Shown here piece after piece: positions 1-7,806 of a stretch of 20,415 nucleotides of DNA (within the stretch, counting starts at the first letter, position 1; every line of letters begins with the position of its first letter). A program made the translations under genes and the position numbers. Below the pieces are notes generated by a model. That model searched no databases. It was not told the DNA's origin and saw nothing but the letters and a program-made list of their open reading frames with translations. Source of the stretch: Candidatus Moraniibacteriota bacterium (GTDB lineage Bacteria; Patescibacteriota; Minisyncoccia; Moranbacterales; UBA2206); contig JAHFOP010000006.1 in assembly GCA_023261605.1 (NCBI GenBank), positions 9,999-30,413 on the forward strand, written 5' to 3'.

Positions 1-312
1 GTGACGACGGGATATGAAAAGAAATTGGAGTTGCAAGGCGTGGGCTTCAGAATGTCTATGCAAGGAAAGAAATTGGTGATGGCTCTTGGTTTTTCTCATC
101 CGGTAGAAATGGAAACTCCCGAAGAATTGACGGTTAAAGTGGAAGATAATAATATTCTTTCCATTTCCGGCATAGACAAGCAGAAAGTCGGGCAATTGGC
201 GGCCGTGATTCGCGGACTCAAAAAAGTTGAACCATACAAAGGCAAGGGGTTTAGATATCAGGGAGAAATAGTGAGAAGAAAAGTTGGAAAGAAAGCTGGC
301 ACAGCCAAATAA
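1..312 (+). CDS. rplF: 50S ribosomal protein L6 (uL6), C-terminal part
   Basis: This is the C-terminal 103 residues of ribosomal protein L6, which binds 23S rRNA near the sarcin-ricin loop and the factor-binding site. The repeat-domain signature GFSHPVE, the GIDKQKVGQ segment and the diagnostic C-terminal motif PYKGKGFRY are all present, followed by a basic lysine-rich tail. L6 is normally about 180 residues, so roughly the first 75 lie upstream of the window. The GTG at position 1 is therefore just an in-frame valine codon and not a start. It is the first of a closely packed run with rplR, rpsE, rplO, secY, adk and map, the usual order of the bacterial spc operon. Confidence 0.95.
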   Translation: MTTGYEKKLELQGVGFRMSMQGKKLVMALGFSHPVEMETPEELTVKVEDNNILSISGIDKQKVGQLAAVIRGLKKVEPYKGKGFRYQGEIVRRKVGKKAGTAK

Positions 313-329
313 GCAATCAATGAAAAATT

Positions 330-674
330 ATGAAAATTAATCGAAACAAATTGAGGCTCCACCGAAAAAAACGGGTACGGGCAAAGATTTCCAAAGGAAC
401 GGAGAAAATAAGATTGACGGTTTTTCGAAGCCTTACGGGTTTTTATGCGCAAGCGATTGATGACCAGACTGGGCGCACGCTGGTCTTTTCTAATAGTAAA
501 GTTGCTGCGGCAAAAAACGACATAGCCGGCGCGGGACTGGTTGGGCAAGATATGGCTAAAAAATGTATTGCGAAAAAATTGACCACAGTGGCTTTTGACA
601 GATCAGGCTATAAATATCATGGCAAAGTGAAAGCTTTCGCGGACGGAGCGAGAGTTGGTGGCTTAAAATTTTAA
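330..674 (+). CDS. rplR: 50S ribosomal protein L18 (uL18)
   Basis: L18 binds 5S rRNA and helps dock it on the large subunit. The 114-residue product has the usual length. It shows the strongly basic N-terminus (RKKRVRAKI), the LTVFRS strand, the AQAIDDQTGRTL segment and the C-terminal signature FDRSGYKYHGKVKAFADGAR. The ATG lies 17 bases after the rplF stop in an AT-rich leader with no recognisable Shine-Dalgarno sequence, a feature shared with most genes here. An ATG at 320 is out of frame and was not used. Confidence 0.96.
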   Translation: MKINRNKLRLHRKKRVRAKISKGTEKIRLTVFRSLTGFYAQAIDDQTGRTLVFSNSKVAAAKNDIAGAGLVGQDMAKKCIAKKLTTVAFDRSGYKYHGKVKAFADGARVGGLKF

Positions 675-689
675 TCTAATAAAGTATAT

Positions 690-1223
690 ATGTCTAGAGA
701 TAATCGACCAAGGGCTAAGAAGGAAAAACCTGAATTTGATCAGAAGCTTTTGGATTTGGCAAGAGTTACGCGCGTAGTGAAGGGCGGACGAAGATTTCGT
801 TTTCGAGCCTCCCTGGTTATTGGAAACCGAAAAGGCAAGGTGGGCGTGGGCGTGGGCAAGGGAGCGGATGTTTCTGATTCCATCAAAAAAGCTTATGATG
901 ATGCGAGAAAAAATTTGATTGATGTGCCAATGCTGAAAAATACTATCGCGCATGATGTTTTCATCAAAATGGGAAGCGCCAAAGTTATGCTGAAGCCGGC
1001 GGCCAAAGGACGAGGTATCGTGGCGGGAGGAGCTGTGCGCGCTGTGGTTGATTATGCTGGAATTAAGGATATTGTTTCAAAATCTTTGGGGACAGCCAAT
1101 AAACTGAATGTGGCGCGAGCGACAGTTAAGGCGCTTGCAAGCTTGAGAGAGGCCAAAAGCAGAGAAGAGAGAACTGGAGAAAAAAAGGAAAGGAAAGCGA
1201 AAGACAGTTCGGTGGTTGAATAG
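690..1223 (+). CDS. rpsE: 30S ribosomal protein S5 (uS5)
   Basis: S5 is a small-subunit protein near the mRNA entry site that contributes to decoding accuracy. The product is 177 residues. The N-terminal double-stranded-RNA-binding-like domain is recognisable in VTRVVKGGRRFRFRA and VVIGN/KGKVGVGVGKG-type sequence. The C-terminal domain contains KPAAKGRGIVAGGAVRAV and the helix around SLGTANKLNVARATVKAL. A charged lysine/glutamate tail of about 20 residues follows. Translation starts at ATG 690, 15 bases after rplR. The next gene is rplO at 1251: there is no rpmD (uL30) between them, although the two are neighbours around rpmD in most bacteria. Confidence 0.96.
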   Translation: MSRDNRPRAKKEKPEFDQKLLDLARVTRVVKGGRRFRFRASLVIGNRKGKVGVGVGKGADVSDSIKKAYDDARKNLIDVPMLKNTIAHDVFIKMGSAKVMLKPAAKGRGIVAGGAVRAVVDYAGIKDIVSKSLGTANKLNVARATVKALASLREAKSREERTGEKKERKAKDSSVVE

Positions 1224-1250
1224 TAATAAAGAATTTAATATAAATTAGCT

Positions 1251-1682
1251 ATGCAGATAAATGATTTGAAAATTAGAACTCCGCGGAAAAAAAGGAAGAC
1301 TGTCGGGCGCGGTGGAAAAAAGGGTACTTATTGTGGCAAGGGTTGCAAAGGGCAAAAAGCCAGAAGTGGAGCGCACGTCGATCCTTTATTTGAAGGTGGG
1401 CGCTCGACCTTGATTGATCACATGAAAAAGAAAAAAGGTTTCAAGGTCCGGCGGGCTAAACCAGTTGTGATCAAATTCAGTGCTCTTGCTAAAAAATTCA
1501 AAAGCGGAACTGAAATCACCATGGAAATGTTGGTTAAAAGTAATTTTTTGAAAGGATCGGAAGCATTCCACGGCGTGAAAGTGTTGGGACCAAAAATTGA
1601 TAAATTTGAATTTTCTTTTGGAGAAAAAATTCTTGCCTCAAAATCCATTAGCGGAGCAAAAGACGCAGTGGATAAAAAATAG
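1251..1682 (+). CDS. rplO: 50S ribosomal protein L15 (uL15)
   Basis: L15 is a late-assembly 23S rRNA-binding protein. The 143-residue product has the glycine- and lysine-rich N-terminal extension characteristic of the family (KRKTVGRGGKKGTYCGKGCKGQKAR), followed by the FEGGRSTL segment and the compact C-terminal domain around VKVLGPKIDKFEFSFGEKI. It starts at ATG 1251, 27 bases after rpsE, in an AT-rich leader without a Shine-Dalgarno sequence. Two cysteines occur in the normally cysteine-poor glycine-rich tail (about residues 26 and 30); I attach no function to them. Confidence 0.96.
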   Translation: MQINDLKIRTPRKKRKTVGRGGKKGTYCGKGCKGQKARSGAHVDPLFEGGRSTLIDHMKKKKGFKVRRAKPVVIKFSALAKKFKSGTEITMEMLVKSNFLKGSEAFHGVKVLGPKIDKFEFSFGEKILASKSISGAKDAVDKK

Positions 1683-1712
1683 TCTTTTCCATTGATTAAT
1701 ATTCAACGATCA

Positions 1713-2984
1713 ATGTTTAATAAAATCATCCAAATATTTAAGGTCAAAGAGATTCGAAATAAGATACTTTTTATTTTGATGCTTTTGGTTGTCTTTCGTC
1801 TCGCTGCTAACATTCCAATTCCAGGAGTTGATCAGGAGCGATTGAAGTTGTTTTTTGAAGGTAATCAATTCTTTGGACTTCTCAATCTTTTTTCTGGTCG
1901 CGGACTTTCCAGCATTTCTATTGTAATGCTTGGAGTGGGGCCATATATCACTTCTTCGATTATCATGCAACTCATGACTATGATCAGTCCGCGCCTCAAC
2001 CAGATTTATAAAGAAGAAGGCGAAGCGGGTCGGGAGAAATTCAATCAATGGACGCGCTGGTTGACTGTGCCACTTGCAGCTTTGCAGACGGTCGGCATGG
2101 TGGCACTTTTTCGCTCTCAACAAATTATGGTTCAGACAAGCACTTTTCAAATGGCTTCGATCATTGTCATCGCGACGGCCGGCACAATTTTTTTAACTTG
2201 GCTCGGAGAACTTATCACAGAGAAAAAGATTGGCAATGGCGTGTCCATAATTATCTTTGCTGGAATTGTCTCCGGCTTACCGAGTGCGGTTTCAAAACTC
2301 GCAGCCACATGGGACTCTTCCCAACTGTTCACGTATATCATCTTCGTGGTCATTGTCGTGGCGGCGATTGGTTCAATCGTTTTCATTACGGAAGGACAGC
2401 GAAACATTCCGGTTTCTTATGCGAAGAGGATTCGCGGCAATAAGGTTTATGGCGGAACTTCGACGCACCTGCCTTTGCGCATCAATCAAGCAGGAGTCAT
2501 TCCTATAATTTTCGCCATGTCGATTATGCTTTTTCCTGGGATGGTTTCCAATTTTTTGGCCAATGCGTCCAATGCTACTGTGGCGAACGTCGCGAGAGCC
2601 GTGGGGAACATTTTCCAAAATCACTGGTTCTATGGAGTTGCCTATTTTGTCCTCGTAGTAGCTTTCACCTATTTTTATACGGCCGTGGTCTTTGATCCAA
2701 AAAATATTGCGGAAAATTTGCAAAAACAAGGCGGTTACATTCCCGGCATTCGCCCTGGGGGAAACACGGAAGAGTATTTGTATAAAATTATGAATCGCGT
2801 CACGCTTTCCGGCGCAACTTTTTTGGGGCTCATTGCTGTTTTGCCCTTTATCGTACAAGGCTTCACCAACATCGCTTCAGTGTCAGTTGGCGGTACGGGA
2901 CTTTTGATTGTGGTGGCAGTGGTGATTGAAATCATCCAACAGATCGAAGGACAGCTGGTCATGCGGGATTATGAAGGATTTTAA
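1713..2984 (+). CDS. secY: Protein translocase subunit SecY
   Basis: SecY forms the membrane channel of the Sec translocon, working with SecE and SecA. The 423-residue product has the family length and about ten hydrophobic segments. Recognisable motifs include RLAANIPIPGVD before TM1, the plug region LLNLFSGRGLSSISI, the segment GVGPYITSSIIMQLM, the cytoplasmic loop GGTSTHLPLRINQAGVIPIIFA and the conserved C-terminal MRDYEGF. I start at ATG 1713 rather than the in-frame TTG at 1692, because the extra seven residues have no family counterpart. It overlaps nothing and is followed 12 bases later by adk. Confidence 0.96.
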   Translation: MFNKIIQIFKVKEIRNKILFILMLLVVFRLAANIPIPGVDQERLKLFFEGNQFFGLLNLFSGRGLSSISIVMLGVGPYITSSIIMQLMTMISPRLNQIYKEEGEAGREKFNQWTRWLTVPLAALQTVGMVALFRSQQIMVQTSTFQMASIIVIATAGTIFLTWLGELITEKKIGNGVSIIIFAGIVSGLPSAVSKLAATWDSSQLFTYIIFVVIVVAAIGSIVFITEGQRNIPVSYAKRIRGNKVYGGTSTHLPLRINQAGVIPIIFAMSIMLFPGMVSNFLANASNATVANVARAVGNIFQNHWFYGVAYFVLVVAFTYFYTAVVFDPKNIAENLQKQGGYIPGIRPGGNTEEYLYKIMNRVTLSGATFLGLIAVLPFIVQGFTNIASVSVGGTGLLIVVAVVIEIIQQIEGQLVMRDYEGF

Positions 2985-2996
2985 ATTATTCTTTTT

Positions 2997-3647
2997 ATGA
3001 ATATAGTGATCTTTGGTCCACAGGGCTCTGGTAAGGGGACGCAGGCGGAAAAATTAGCCGAGCATTTTGATGCGGAACATATTGATATGGGCAAATTCTT
3101 GCGTGAGGTGGCCGCGATGCCCACGCCACTCGGCCGGGAAGTCTGGCAGATCCAAAATGTGACCAAAACACTGGTGCCAGCCAGAATTTTGCAAGAAGTT
3201 TTCACTATAAAACTCAACAGTCTGCCTCGTGAGAAATCCATAATTTTTGACGGCTTTCCACGGAACGCTGATCAGACTCAATATTTTGAGAAAGCTATGA
3301 GTGAGTTTGGGCGACACACTAATGCAGCCATTCTCATCAATCTATCCGAAGAAGAATCATTGAAGAGAATTTCCAAGCGATGGATTTGTGCCAAATGCAA
3401 AAAAGTTTTCATTATGGGGCGTGATATTCAGAGTGAAAAAGAAAGGTGCGCCGAGTGCGGAGGAGAAATTATCCAGCGGACGGATGATACGAAAGAAGGA
3501 ATCTTAAAAAGATTGAAAGTTTTCAGAGAAGAAACTTTGCCGATTGTTGAATATTATAAAGAGCAGGATAAATTGATTGAGATTGATGGGACGCAGTCGA
3601 TTTCGGAGGTCTTCAAAAATATTCTTTCTGAGCTGGAGGCGTTATAA
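2997..3647 (+). CDS. adk: Adenylate kinase
   Basis: Adenylate kinase interconverts ATP plus AMP with two ADP. The 216-residue product opens with the P-loop GPQGSGKGTQ (residues 7-16). The AMP-binding region has FDGFPRN. The long LID domain carries a zinc site with CAKC and CAEC pairs, as in Gram-positive and many CPR enzymes, followed by the RTDDTKEGILKRL arginine motif. One departure from the family is IDMGKFLRE where the usual sequence is STGDMLR, so the AMP-side TGD motif is altered. The position after secY is the standard spc-operon arrangement, and map follows after 29 bases. Confidence 0.95.
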   Translation: MNIVIFGPQGSGKGTQAEKLAEHFDAEHIDMGKFLREVAAMPTPLGREVWQIQNVTKTLVPARILQEVFTIKLNSLPREKSIIFDGFPRNADQTQYFEKAMSEFGRHTNAAILINLSEEESLKRISKRWICAKCKKVFIMGRDIQSEKERCAECGGEIIQRTDDTKEGILKRLKVFREETLPIVEYYKEQDKLIEIDGTQSISEVFKNILSELEAL

Positions 3648-3676
3648 AATAAATAAAAATAATTTTTTTTATATCC

Positions 3677-4435
3677 ATGATACTGATTAAGAATGCACAA
3701 GAAATAGAAGCGATGCGGCGCAGTGGGAAGATTTTATCTTCGATTATGCATGAAGTTGGGAAAAAAATCGCCCCCGGAGTGAATACGCTCGAATTGGACA
3801 AGCTTGCATCCGAGCTTGTTTTTTCTAATGGTGGCCGAGCGGTTTTCAAGGGCTATGGTGAAAAAAACAATCCCTACCCGGCTTCTATCTGTGCTTCACT
3901 CAACTCGGAAATTGTGCATGGCATTCCAAGTGCAGAGAAGATTATCAAAGTTGGCGATCTTGTGAAAATTGATATGGGCATTGAAATTGATGGACTCATC
4001 ACCGATATGGCGAGGACTTTTGAAGTCGGAGCGGTGACTTCTGTGGCGCGGTGCCTGATGGATGCGACGCGGGAAGCTTTGAATGAAGGAATTGGCAAGA
4101 TTAAAGCTGGTGCAAGATTGTCAGAATATTCGCGGGCAGTGGAGGACTATGTCAAAGTACGGGGGTTTTCAGTTGTGCGTGATTTGGTAGGGCATGGAGT
4201 AGGGAGAGAATTGCATGAAGATCCGCAAATTCCAAATTATGTCTGGAAACAAAAGGATATTATTCTGCAAGAAGGTATGACGTTGGCGTTGGAACCAATG
4301 ATCAACGAGGGGACGCATTATATCAAAATCTTGGCGGATCAGTGGACATATGCCACCAAAGACGGAAAATTGAGCGCCCATTTTGAGGATACGGTGGTAG
4401 TGAGAAAAGGTGGATGCGAGATTTTAACCAGATAG
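3677..4435 (+). CDS. map: Methionine aminopeptidase type I
   Basis: This enzyme removes the N-terminal methionine from nascent proteins. The 252-residue product carries all five metal ligands of the pita-bread fold: D99 in KIDMG, D110 in ITDMARTF, H173 in VGHGVGRELHE, E206 in LALEPMI and E237 in HFEDTV, plus the substrate-side H81 in IVHGIP. There is no N-terminal extension, so it is the simple type I form. It is the last gene of the spc-type run. The infA-rpmJ-rpsM-rpsK-rpoA block that often follows in bacteria is not next, and the transcript meets a converging gene downstream. Confidence 0.96.
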   Translation: MILIKNAQEIEAMRRSGKILSSIMHEVGKKIAPGVNTLELDKLASELVFSNGGRAVFKGYGEKNNPYPASICASLNSEIVHGIPSAEKIIKVGDLVKIDMGIEIDGLITDMARTFEVGAVTSVARCLMDATREALNEGIGKIKAGARLSEYSRAVEDYVKVRGFSVVRDLVGHGVGRELHEDPQIPNYVWKQKDIILQEGMTLALEPMINEGTHYIKILADQWTYATKDGKLSAHFEDTVVVRKGGCEILTR

Positions 4436-4448
4436 TTTTTTGAGAAAT

Positions 4449-4491
4449 AAAAAAAGCCGTCCCACAGAAGTACTGATATCTGTGAGACGAC
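4449..4491 (-). terminator. Rho-independent terminator of the minus-strand membrane protein gene
   Basis: Read on the minus strand, arms at 4491-4480 and 4467-4456 pair over 12 positions with two G-U wobbles and no mismatch, around a 12-base loop. Seven T residues follow (4455-4449, seen as A on the plus strand). The run of T is on the minus-strand side, so the terminator serves the gene ending at 4513. It lies in the gap after map and may also slow convergent plus-strand transcription, but there is no T-run for that direction. Confidence 0.85.
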
Positions 4492-4512
4492 CCTGGGGAA
4501 CTGTGCGATGGG

Positions 4513-4794
4513 CTAGCAGGGGTTTATTCTTGTAAAAGGCGGATCCCTTTCAACTTCGCCTGTCATTTCCTTTTGGCATATTTCTATGCCAATCAGGTTG
4601 CGTACTTTTAATGCGACTATAATAAACGCAATTGAAAGTGCAATCAACCCGATTCCAATGGCGTTGGCAACGAAAGAAAAATTATCTCTTGCTACCTCGC
4701 CATATAAGTCAAAAAATCCTAAAACAACAAGCCCTAAAGATCCAGAGATTACTGCCAATGCCTTTAATGATGTGTAGCAAATTTTCTTTGACAT
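4513..4794 (-). CDS. Small two-helix membrane protein of unknown function
   Basis: A 93-residue protein I do not recognise. It has two hydrophobic stretches, about residues 10-30 (with AVISGSLGLVVLGFF) and 42-64 (with IGIGLIALSIAFIIVALKV), joined by a short acidic loop, then a hydrophilic C-terminal tail of about 28 residues. The start is well supported: on the minus strand a GGGAGA Shine-Dalgarno sequence sits about six bases before ATG 4794. This is the only strong one I saw in the window. The gene has its own terminator (4449-4491) and a long dyad just upstream (4818-4860), so it is an independent single-gene unit facing map. An overlapping plus-strand frame at 4586-4777 has none of these signals. 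Confidence 0.75.
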   Translation of the reverse strand: MSKKICYTSLKALAVISGSLGLVVLGFFDLYGEVARDNFSFVANAIGIGLIALSIAFIIVALKVRNLIGIEICQKEMTGEVERDPPFTRINPC

Positions 4795-4817
4795 GATTTT
4801 CTCCCGATGGAATATGT

Positions 4818-4860
4818 AGCTATTTTAGAATGTTCTATAATAGTATAGAATAAAATAGCT
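4818..4860. promoter_or_regulatory. Large inverted repeat between the membrane protein gene and ruvX
   Basis: The sequence has outer arms of 10 bp (4818-4827 with 4851-4860) and inner arms of 7 bp (4833-4839 with 4844-4850). The arms pair perfectly around a 4-base loop, with a 5-base bulge (GAATG, 4828-4832) on the left side only. It lies 23 bases before the start codon of the minus-strand gene and 54 bases before ruvX. It could be an operator or a 5'-leader hairpin of the minus-strand mRNA. There is no T-run directly after either arm, so it is not a normal terminator. Confidence 0.6.
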
Positions 4861-4914
4861 GGTTTTTAAATGAGCAGCAACACTGATTTTTAATTCTATC
4901 ATAATTATAACATA

Positions 4915-5343
4915 ATGTCAATAGGCATGCCAAATAATGCTGAAACAAGCCAAATATTGGGGATAGATTTTGGAGAGTCCAAAGTTGGTTTGGCCATGGC
5001 TGATACGGAGACGAGAATCGCTTTTGTTTATGCCACGCTTAAAAATGATGGGAATTTTTTGACTGATCTGGCGAAAATCATCGAGCAAGAAAGAATCGAA
5101 ACGATCGCGATTGGTATCCCAAATTATTTGCATCACGAAAAGTCGAAAACTGGCGGTGAGAAATTGGGAGAGATGATTAGAAAAGCTTTTCCGCGTGTGA
5201 AAATTGAATACCAAAATGAAATGTTCACCACCAAGTCGGCCCAAGACAACCTAATTGCCAAAGGCATGAGAAATATCGGGAAGCATGACGATGCCGAAGC
5301 GGCTAAGATAATCTTGCAGTCATGGCTGGATAAGGATATTTAA
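4915..5343 (+). CDS. ruvX: Putative pre-16S rRNA nuclease RuvX/YqgF
   Basis: RuvX/YqgF is an RNase H-like resolvase-fold protein implicated in pre-16S rRNA 5'-end processing. The 142-residue product has the first catalytic aspartate in GIDFGESKVGLA (D18), the middle strand IETIAIGIP, the EMFTTKSA segment and the last catalytic aspartates in KHDDAEAAKIILQSWL. The middle segment reads NEMFTT where DE(R/M)xTT is usual, so one acidic position is asparagine. The start is uncertain: ATG 4915 has a TATAAC box only 3 bases upstream, while ATG 4927 is preceded by AGG. Both leave the domain intact. Confidence 0.9.
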   Translation: MSIGMPNNAETSQILGIDFGESKVGLAMADTETRIAFVYATLKNDGNFLTDLAKIIEQERIETIAIGIPNYLHHEKSKTGGEKLGEMIRKAFPRVKIEYQNEMFTTKSAQDNLIAKGMRNIGKHDDAEAAKIILQSWLDKDI

Positions 5344-5359
5344 ACATTTTTGATTTTCG

Positions 5360-5368
5360 TGGTACAAT
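5360..5368 (+). promoter_or_regulatory. Extended -10 promoter of the glycosyltransferase gene
   Basis: TGG followed by TACAAT (5363-5368) matches an extended -10 element (TGn plus TATAAT with one difference). The predicted start is near 5375, about 29 bases before ATG 5404. I see no good -35 box, which is usual for extended -10 promoters. It lies in the short gap after ruvX. Confidence 0.55.
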
Positions 5369-5403
5369 TAAATAAATGTTAAAAATTAAATCTGGAAACT
5401 ATT

Positions 5404-6150
5404 ATGGAAACAAAACCATATCTGTCTGTTATCATCCCGTCTTATAAAGAAGGGAAGAGAATTGCTGAAAACTTGGAAACATGCATCAAATATTTCGCTG
5501 ACAAAACGTATGAATATGAATTTGTGATTGTGGTGGATGGTTCGCCGGACAATACGGCGGAGATTGCCAGAAGTTACACTGGTAAACTCAAGAATTTGCG
5601 CGTTATTGAAAATCCAGAAAATCATGGCAAGGGTTATGTGGTGCGCCAAGGGCTTTTGGCAGCCAAAGGAGAATTCCGTTTGTTCTTTGACGCGGATGGT
5701 TCGACTGCCATAGATCATCTGGACAAATTTTTGCCGGAATTTCAAAATGGAAATGATGTGGTCATCGGTTCGCGTGATATTGACGGTTCATTTGTTCAAG
5801 TGCATCAAGCTAAGTATAAAGAAATTATGGGTGACGGCGGAAATTGGGCTATCCGGATTCTTTTGGGTCTTTGGCAATATCCTGATACACAGTGCGGTTT
5901 CAAGATGCTGAGTGCTGAGGCGGCTGAAGCTGTGGCAACGCGCATGGTAGTGGATCGTTTCGGCTTCGATTTTGAGCTCATTGTTTTGGCTAAAAAATTG
6001 GGATTCAAGATAAAACAAATGCCCGTTCGCTGGCTCAACGAAGAAGGATCAACGGTGAGTCTCACGGGACCAAATGGCTATTTTCAAGTATTGTGGGATC
6101 TATGGAAAACCAGAATGCGACTTTGGGGAGGCGCGTATAAGATAAAATAA
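5404..6150 (+). CDS. Family 2 glycosyltransferase, dolichyl/polyprenyl-phosphate glycosyltransferase-like
   Basis: A GT-A fold glycosyltransferase that probably transfers a sugar from a nucleotide sugar to a polyprenyl phosphate. The 248-residue product begins with LSVIIPSYKEGKRI. It has the nucleotide-binding VVDGSPDNT (D45), the DAD motif (D96-D98) for the divalent metal, GSRDIDGS, and the DTQCGFKML acceptor-loop sequence typical of the ALG5/DPG synthase branch. No transmembrane helices follow the catalytic domain, so it is either soluble or membrane-associated through partners. It sits just before a sugar-1-phosphate nucleotidyltransferase gene, which fits activated-sugar metabolism. The exact sugar cannot be read from the sequence. 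Confidence 0.88.
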   Translation: METKPYLSVIIPSYKEGKRIAENLETCIKYFADKTYEYEFVIVVDGSPDNTAEIARSYTGKLKNLRVIENPENHGKGYVVRQGLLAAKGEFRLFFDADGSTAIDHLDKFLPEFQNGNDVVIGSRDIDGSFVQVHQAKYKEIMGDGGNWAIRILLGLWQYPDTQCGFKMLSAEAAEAVATRMVVDRFGFDFELIVLAKKLGFKIKQMPVRWLNEEGSTVSLTGPNGYFQVLWDLWKTRMRLWGGAYKIK

Positions 6151-6154
6151 AAAA

Positions 6155-6182
6155 TACTTGATACATAATATTTGATACGTAA
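6155..6182. repeat. Degenerate heptamer array in the glycosyltransferase-galT gap
   Basis: Four consecutive 7-base units (TACTTGA, TACATAA, TATTTGA, TACGTAA) fill the gap between two genes. Their reverse complements resemble the ATGTATC/ATGTATG units inside hypF at 15831-15865, so they appear to be one repeat family. An in-frame TTG at 6172 lies inside this array, which is one reason I did not use it as the galT start. Confidence 0.55.
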
Positions 6183-6192
6183 TAATTTTAAA

Positions 6193-7293
6193 ATGGAGGG
6201 TACAAAAATAAAAATCAATATTGCAAAGAATAACAGTCAGGTTGAAAAAGAAAAAAAGAAAGAAACGAAAAAATCAGAAAAGAAAAGCGCAGCGGAAAAA
6301 AACAGTGAACTGCGCCAAGACTTGGTCACGGGTGATTGGGTAGTGGTTTCAGCTATTCGTTCCCGTCGTCCGGATGAGTTTGCTAAAAAAGAAGAAGAGG
6401 CTCATCAAGAAGAGAGTGAGGTGCAATGCCTTTTTTGCGATCCGGTGGCCAGTGGACAAGAAAAGGACGTTTTGATTTATGAAACAAGTGAAGGTGATTG
6501 GAGTCTGCGCGTTTTCCCGAACAAATTTCCGGCCTTTAGCAATCCGAAGGGTGGAGCAATGCGCCACAAGGAAGAAGGGCCATATTTCTGGATGGATAGC
6601 GTGGGCTATCATGAAGTGATTGTGACACGTGATCATGCGCGTCATATTGGCCTCTTGGATCCGCTGGCCGTAGCGGAAATCTTGGACGCTTATCAATCGC
6701 GGTATGTTGATTTGATGAATAAAAAATCCGTCAATTATATCGATATTTTTCACAATCATGGAAGGAGTGCGGGAGCGTCCATTCCTCATCCGCATTCACA
6801 ACTCATGGCGATCCCAGTTGTCTCGCCATATGTCGCTTCGGAACTGAATGGCGCGGAGGATTATTATCGCCAGAATAAACATTGTGTTTATTGTGCCATG
6901 CTAGAGTGGGAGATAGAAAAGATTGATCGCTTGGTGTTTGAAAATGAAGATTTTGTAGTTTTTTGTCCATTTTCTTCGCGCGCCAATTTCGAAATGTGGG
7001 TTATGCCAAAAAAACATAAACCTTATTTTGAGCGGATTAGCGTGGCGGAAAAGGTTTCGGCCGGACAAGCACTACATGAAGCGGTGCGACGCTTGAGTTC
7101 GGGACTTAATAACCCTGATTTCAATTTCTACATCCACACGTCGCCCTGTGACGGCAAGGATTATCCACATTTTCATTGGCACATCGAAATTGTGCCAAAA
7201 CTAAATATCTGGGCGGGATTTGAAATCTCAACTGGCATCGAAATCATAACAATGCGACCAGAGGAAGCAGCCAGCTTCTTGCGAAGCAAATAA
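6193..7293 (+). CDS. galT: Galactose-1-phosphate uridylyltransferase-type nucleotidyltransferase
   Basis: A HIT-superfamily GalT-like enzyme that moves a nucleotidyl group between a sugar 1-phosphate and a nucleotide sugar or NTP. From ATG 6193 it is 366 residues. Domain 1 has the zinc-type pair CLFC (C79, C82), RVFPNKFPAF, and the catalytic HPHSQ motif (H199, H201, Q203) after NHGRSAGASIP. Domain 2 has CVYC (C231, C234) and the HFHWHIEI motif (H326-H330). The first about 40 residues are a lysine-rich, low-complexity extension. Substrate could be UDP-sugars or ADP-sugars; related enzymes of both kinds exist. An upstream TTG at 6172 would add seven residues from within a repeat, so ATG 6193 is preferred. 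Confidence 0.88.
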   Translation: MEGTKIKINIAKNNSQVEKEKKKETKKSEKKSAAEKNSELRQDLVTGDWVVVSAIRSRRPDEFAKKEEEAHQEESEVQCLFCDPVASGQEKDVLIYETSEGDWSLRVFPNKFPAFSNPKGGAMRHKEEGPYFWMDSVGYHEVIVTRDHARHIGLLDPLAVAEILDAYQSRYVDLMNKKSVNYIDIFHNHGRSAGASIPHPHSQLMAIPVVSPYVASELNGAEDYYRQNKHCVYCAMLEWEIEKIDRLVFENEDFVVFCPFSSRANFEMWVMPKKHKPYFERISVAEKVSAGQALHEAVRRLSSGLNNPDFNFYIHTSPCDGKDYPHFHWHIEIVPKLNIWAGFEISTGIEIITMRPEEAASFLRSK

Positions 7294-7310
7294 CAAATTT
7301 CAAATTACTT

Positions 7311-7790
7311 ATGCATCAACTAATCATTTCTTTTTTTTCTAATTTCCCGCGTGAGCTGGCGACGTTTCTTATCGCGGCTATTCCTGTGACCGAACTCAGG
7401 GCGGCTTTGCCTCTGGCGTATAAGTTGTATGGCATGAGTGCTTTTTGGTCTTGGTTTTATGCGGTCGCCGGTACTTTTTTCACAATGGTGGTCATTATTT
7501 TAGCACTTGACCCAATTGCTAAAATTCTATCCAAACATATAAAACTATTTGAAAAATTCTTTATTTGGCTGTTCGAGCATACTCGAAAAAAAGCTGATAA
7601 GAAAATGCAAAAATATGGCTCTTGGGCAATTTTTATCCTATCTGCCTCACCTATTCCTCTTGTGGGTGGCATGACTGGTGCTCTGGCCGCTTTCATTTTT
7701 AATGTGCCTCTTAAAAAATCATTGCCATTACTTTTGGCTGGCACTATGGTTTCTGGTGCGATTGTTTTAGCTGTGACGATCTACTTTTGA
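7311..7790 (+). CDS. COG2426-type small integral membrane protein (putative small multidrug export family)
   Basis: A 159-residue integral membrane protein. It resembles the family named 'putative small multi-drug export protein' (COG2426), for which transport is not well proven. Recognisable features are the ELRAALPLAY segment after TM1, a hydrophobic stretch at about residues 45-66, a charged cytoplasmic loop (HTRKKADKKMQKYG), then SPIPLVGGMTGALAAF and a C-terminal hydrophobic helix. It starts at ATG 7311, 17 bases after galT, and probably belongs to the same transcript. Function here is unknown. Confidence 0.8.
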   Translation: MHQLIISFFSNFPRELATFLIAAIPVTELRAALPLAYKLYGMSAFWSWFYAVAGTFFTMVVIILALDPIAKILSKHIKLFEKFFIWLFEHTRKKADKKMQKYGSWAIFILSASPIPLVGGMTGALAAFIFNVPLKKSLPLLLAGTMVSGAIVLAVTIYF

Positions 7791-7806
7791 TAATAGGCAG
7801 AAGGGA

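Noticed and set aside
1692..1712. TTG start for secY, and similar upstream TTG starts for galT (6172) and the NuoF-like gene (10028)
   Set aside because: In each case an in-frame ATG lies close downstream, the extra residues have no family counterpart, and for galT the TTG is inside a repeat.
4586..4777. Plus-strand 63-codon frame opposite the small membrane protein
   Set aside because: No ribosome site or terminator on this strand; the minus-strand gene has both.
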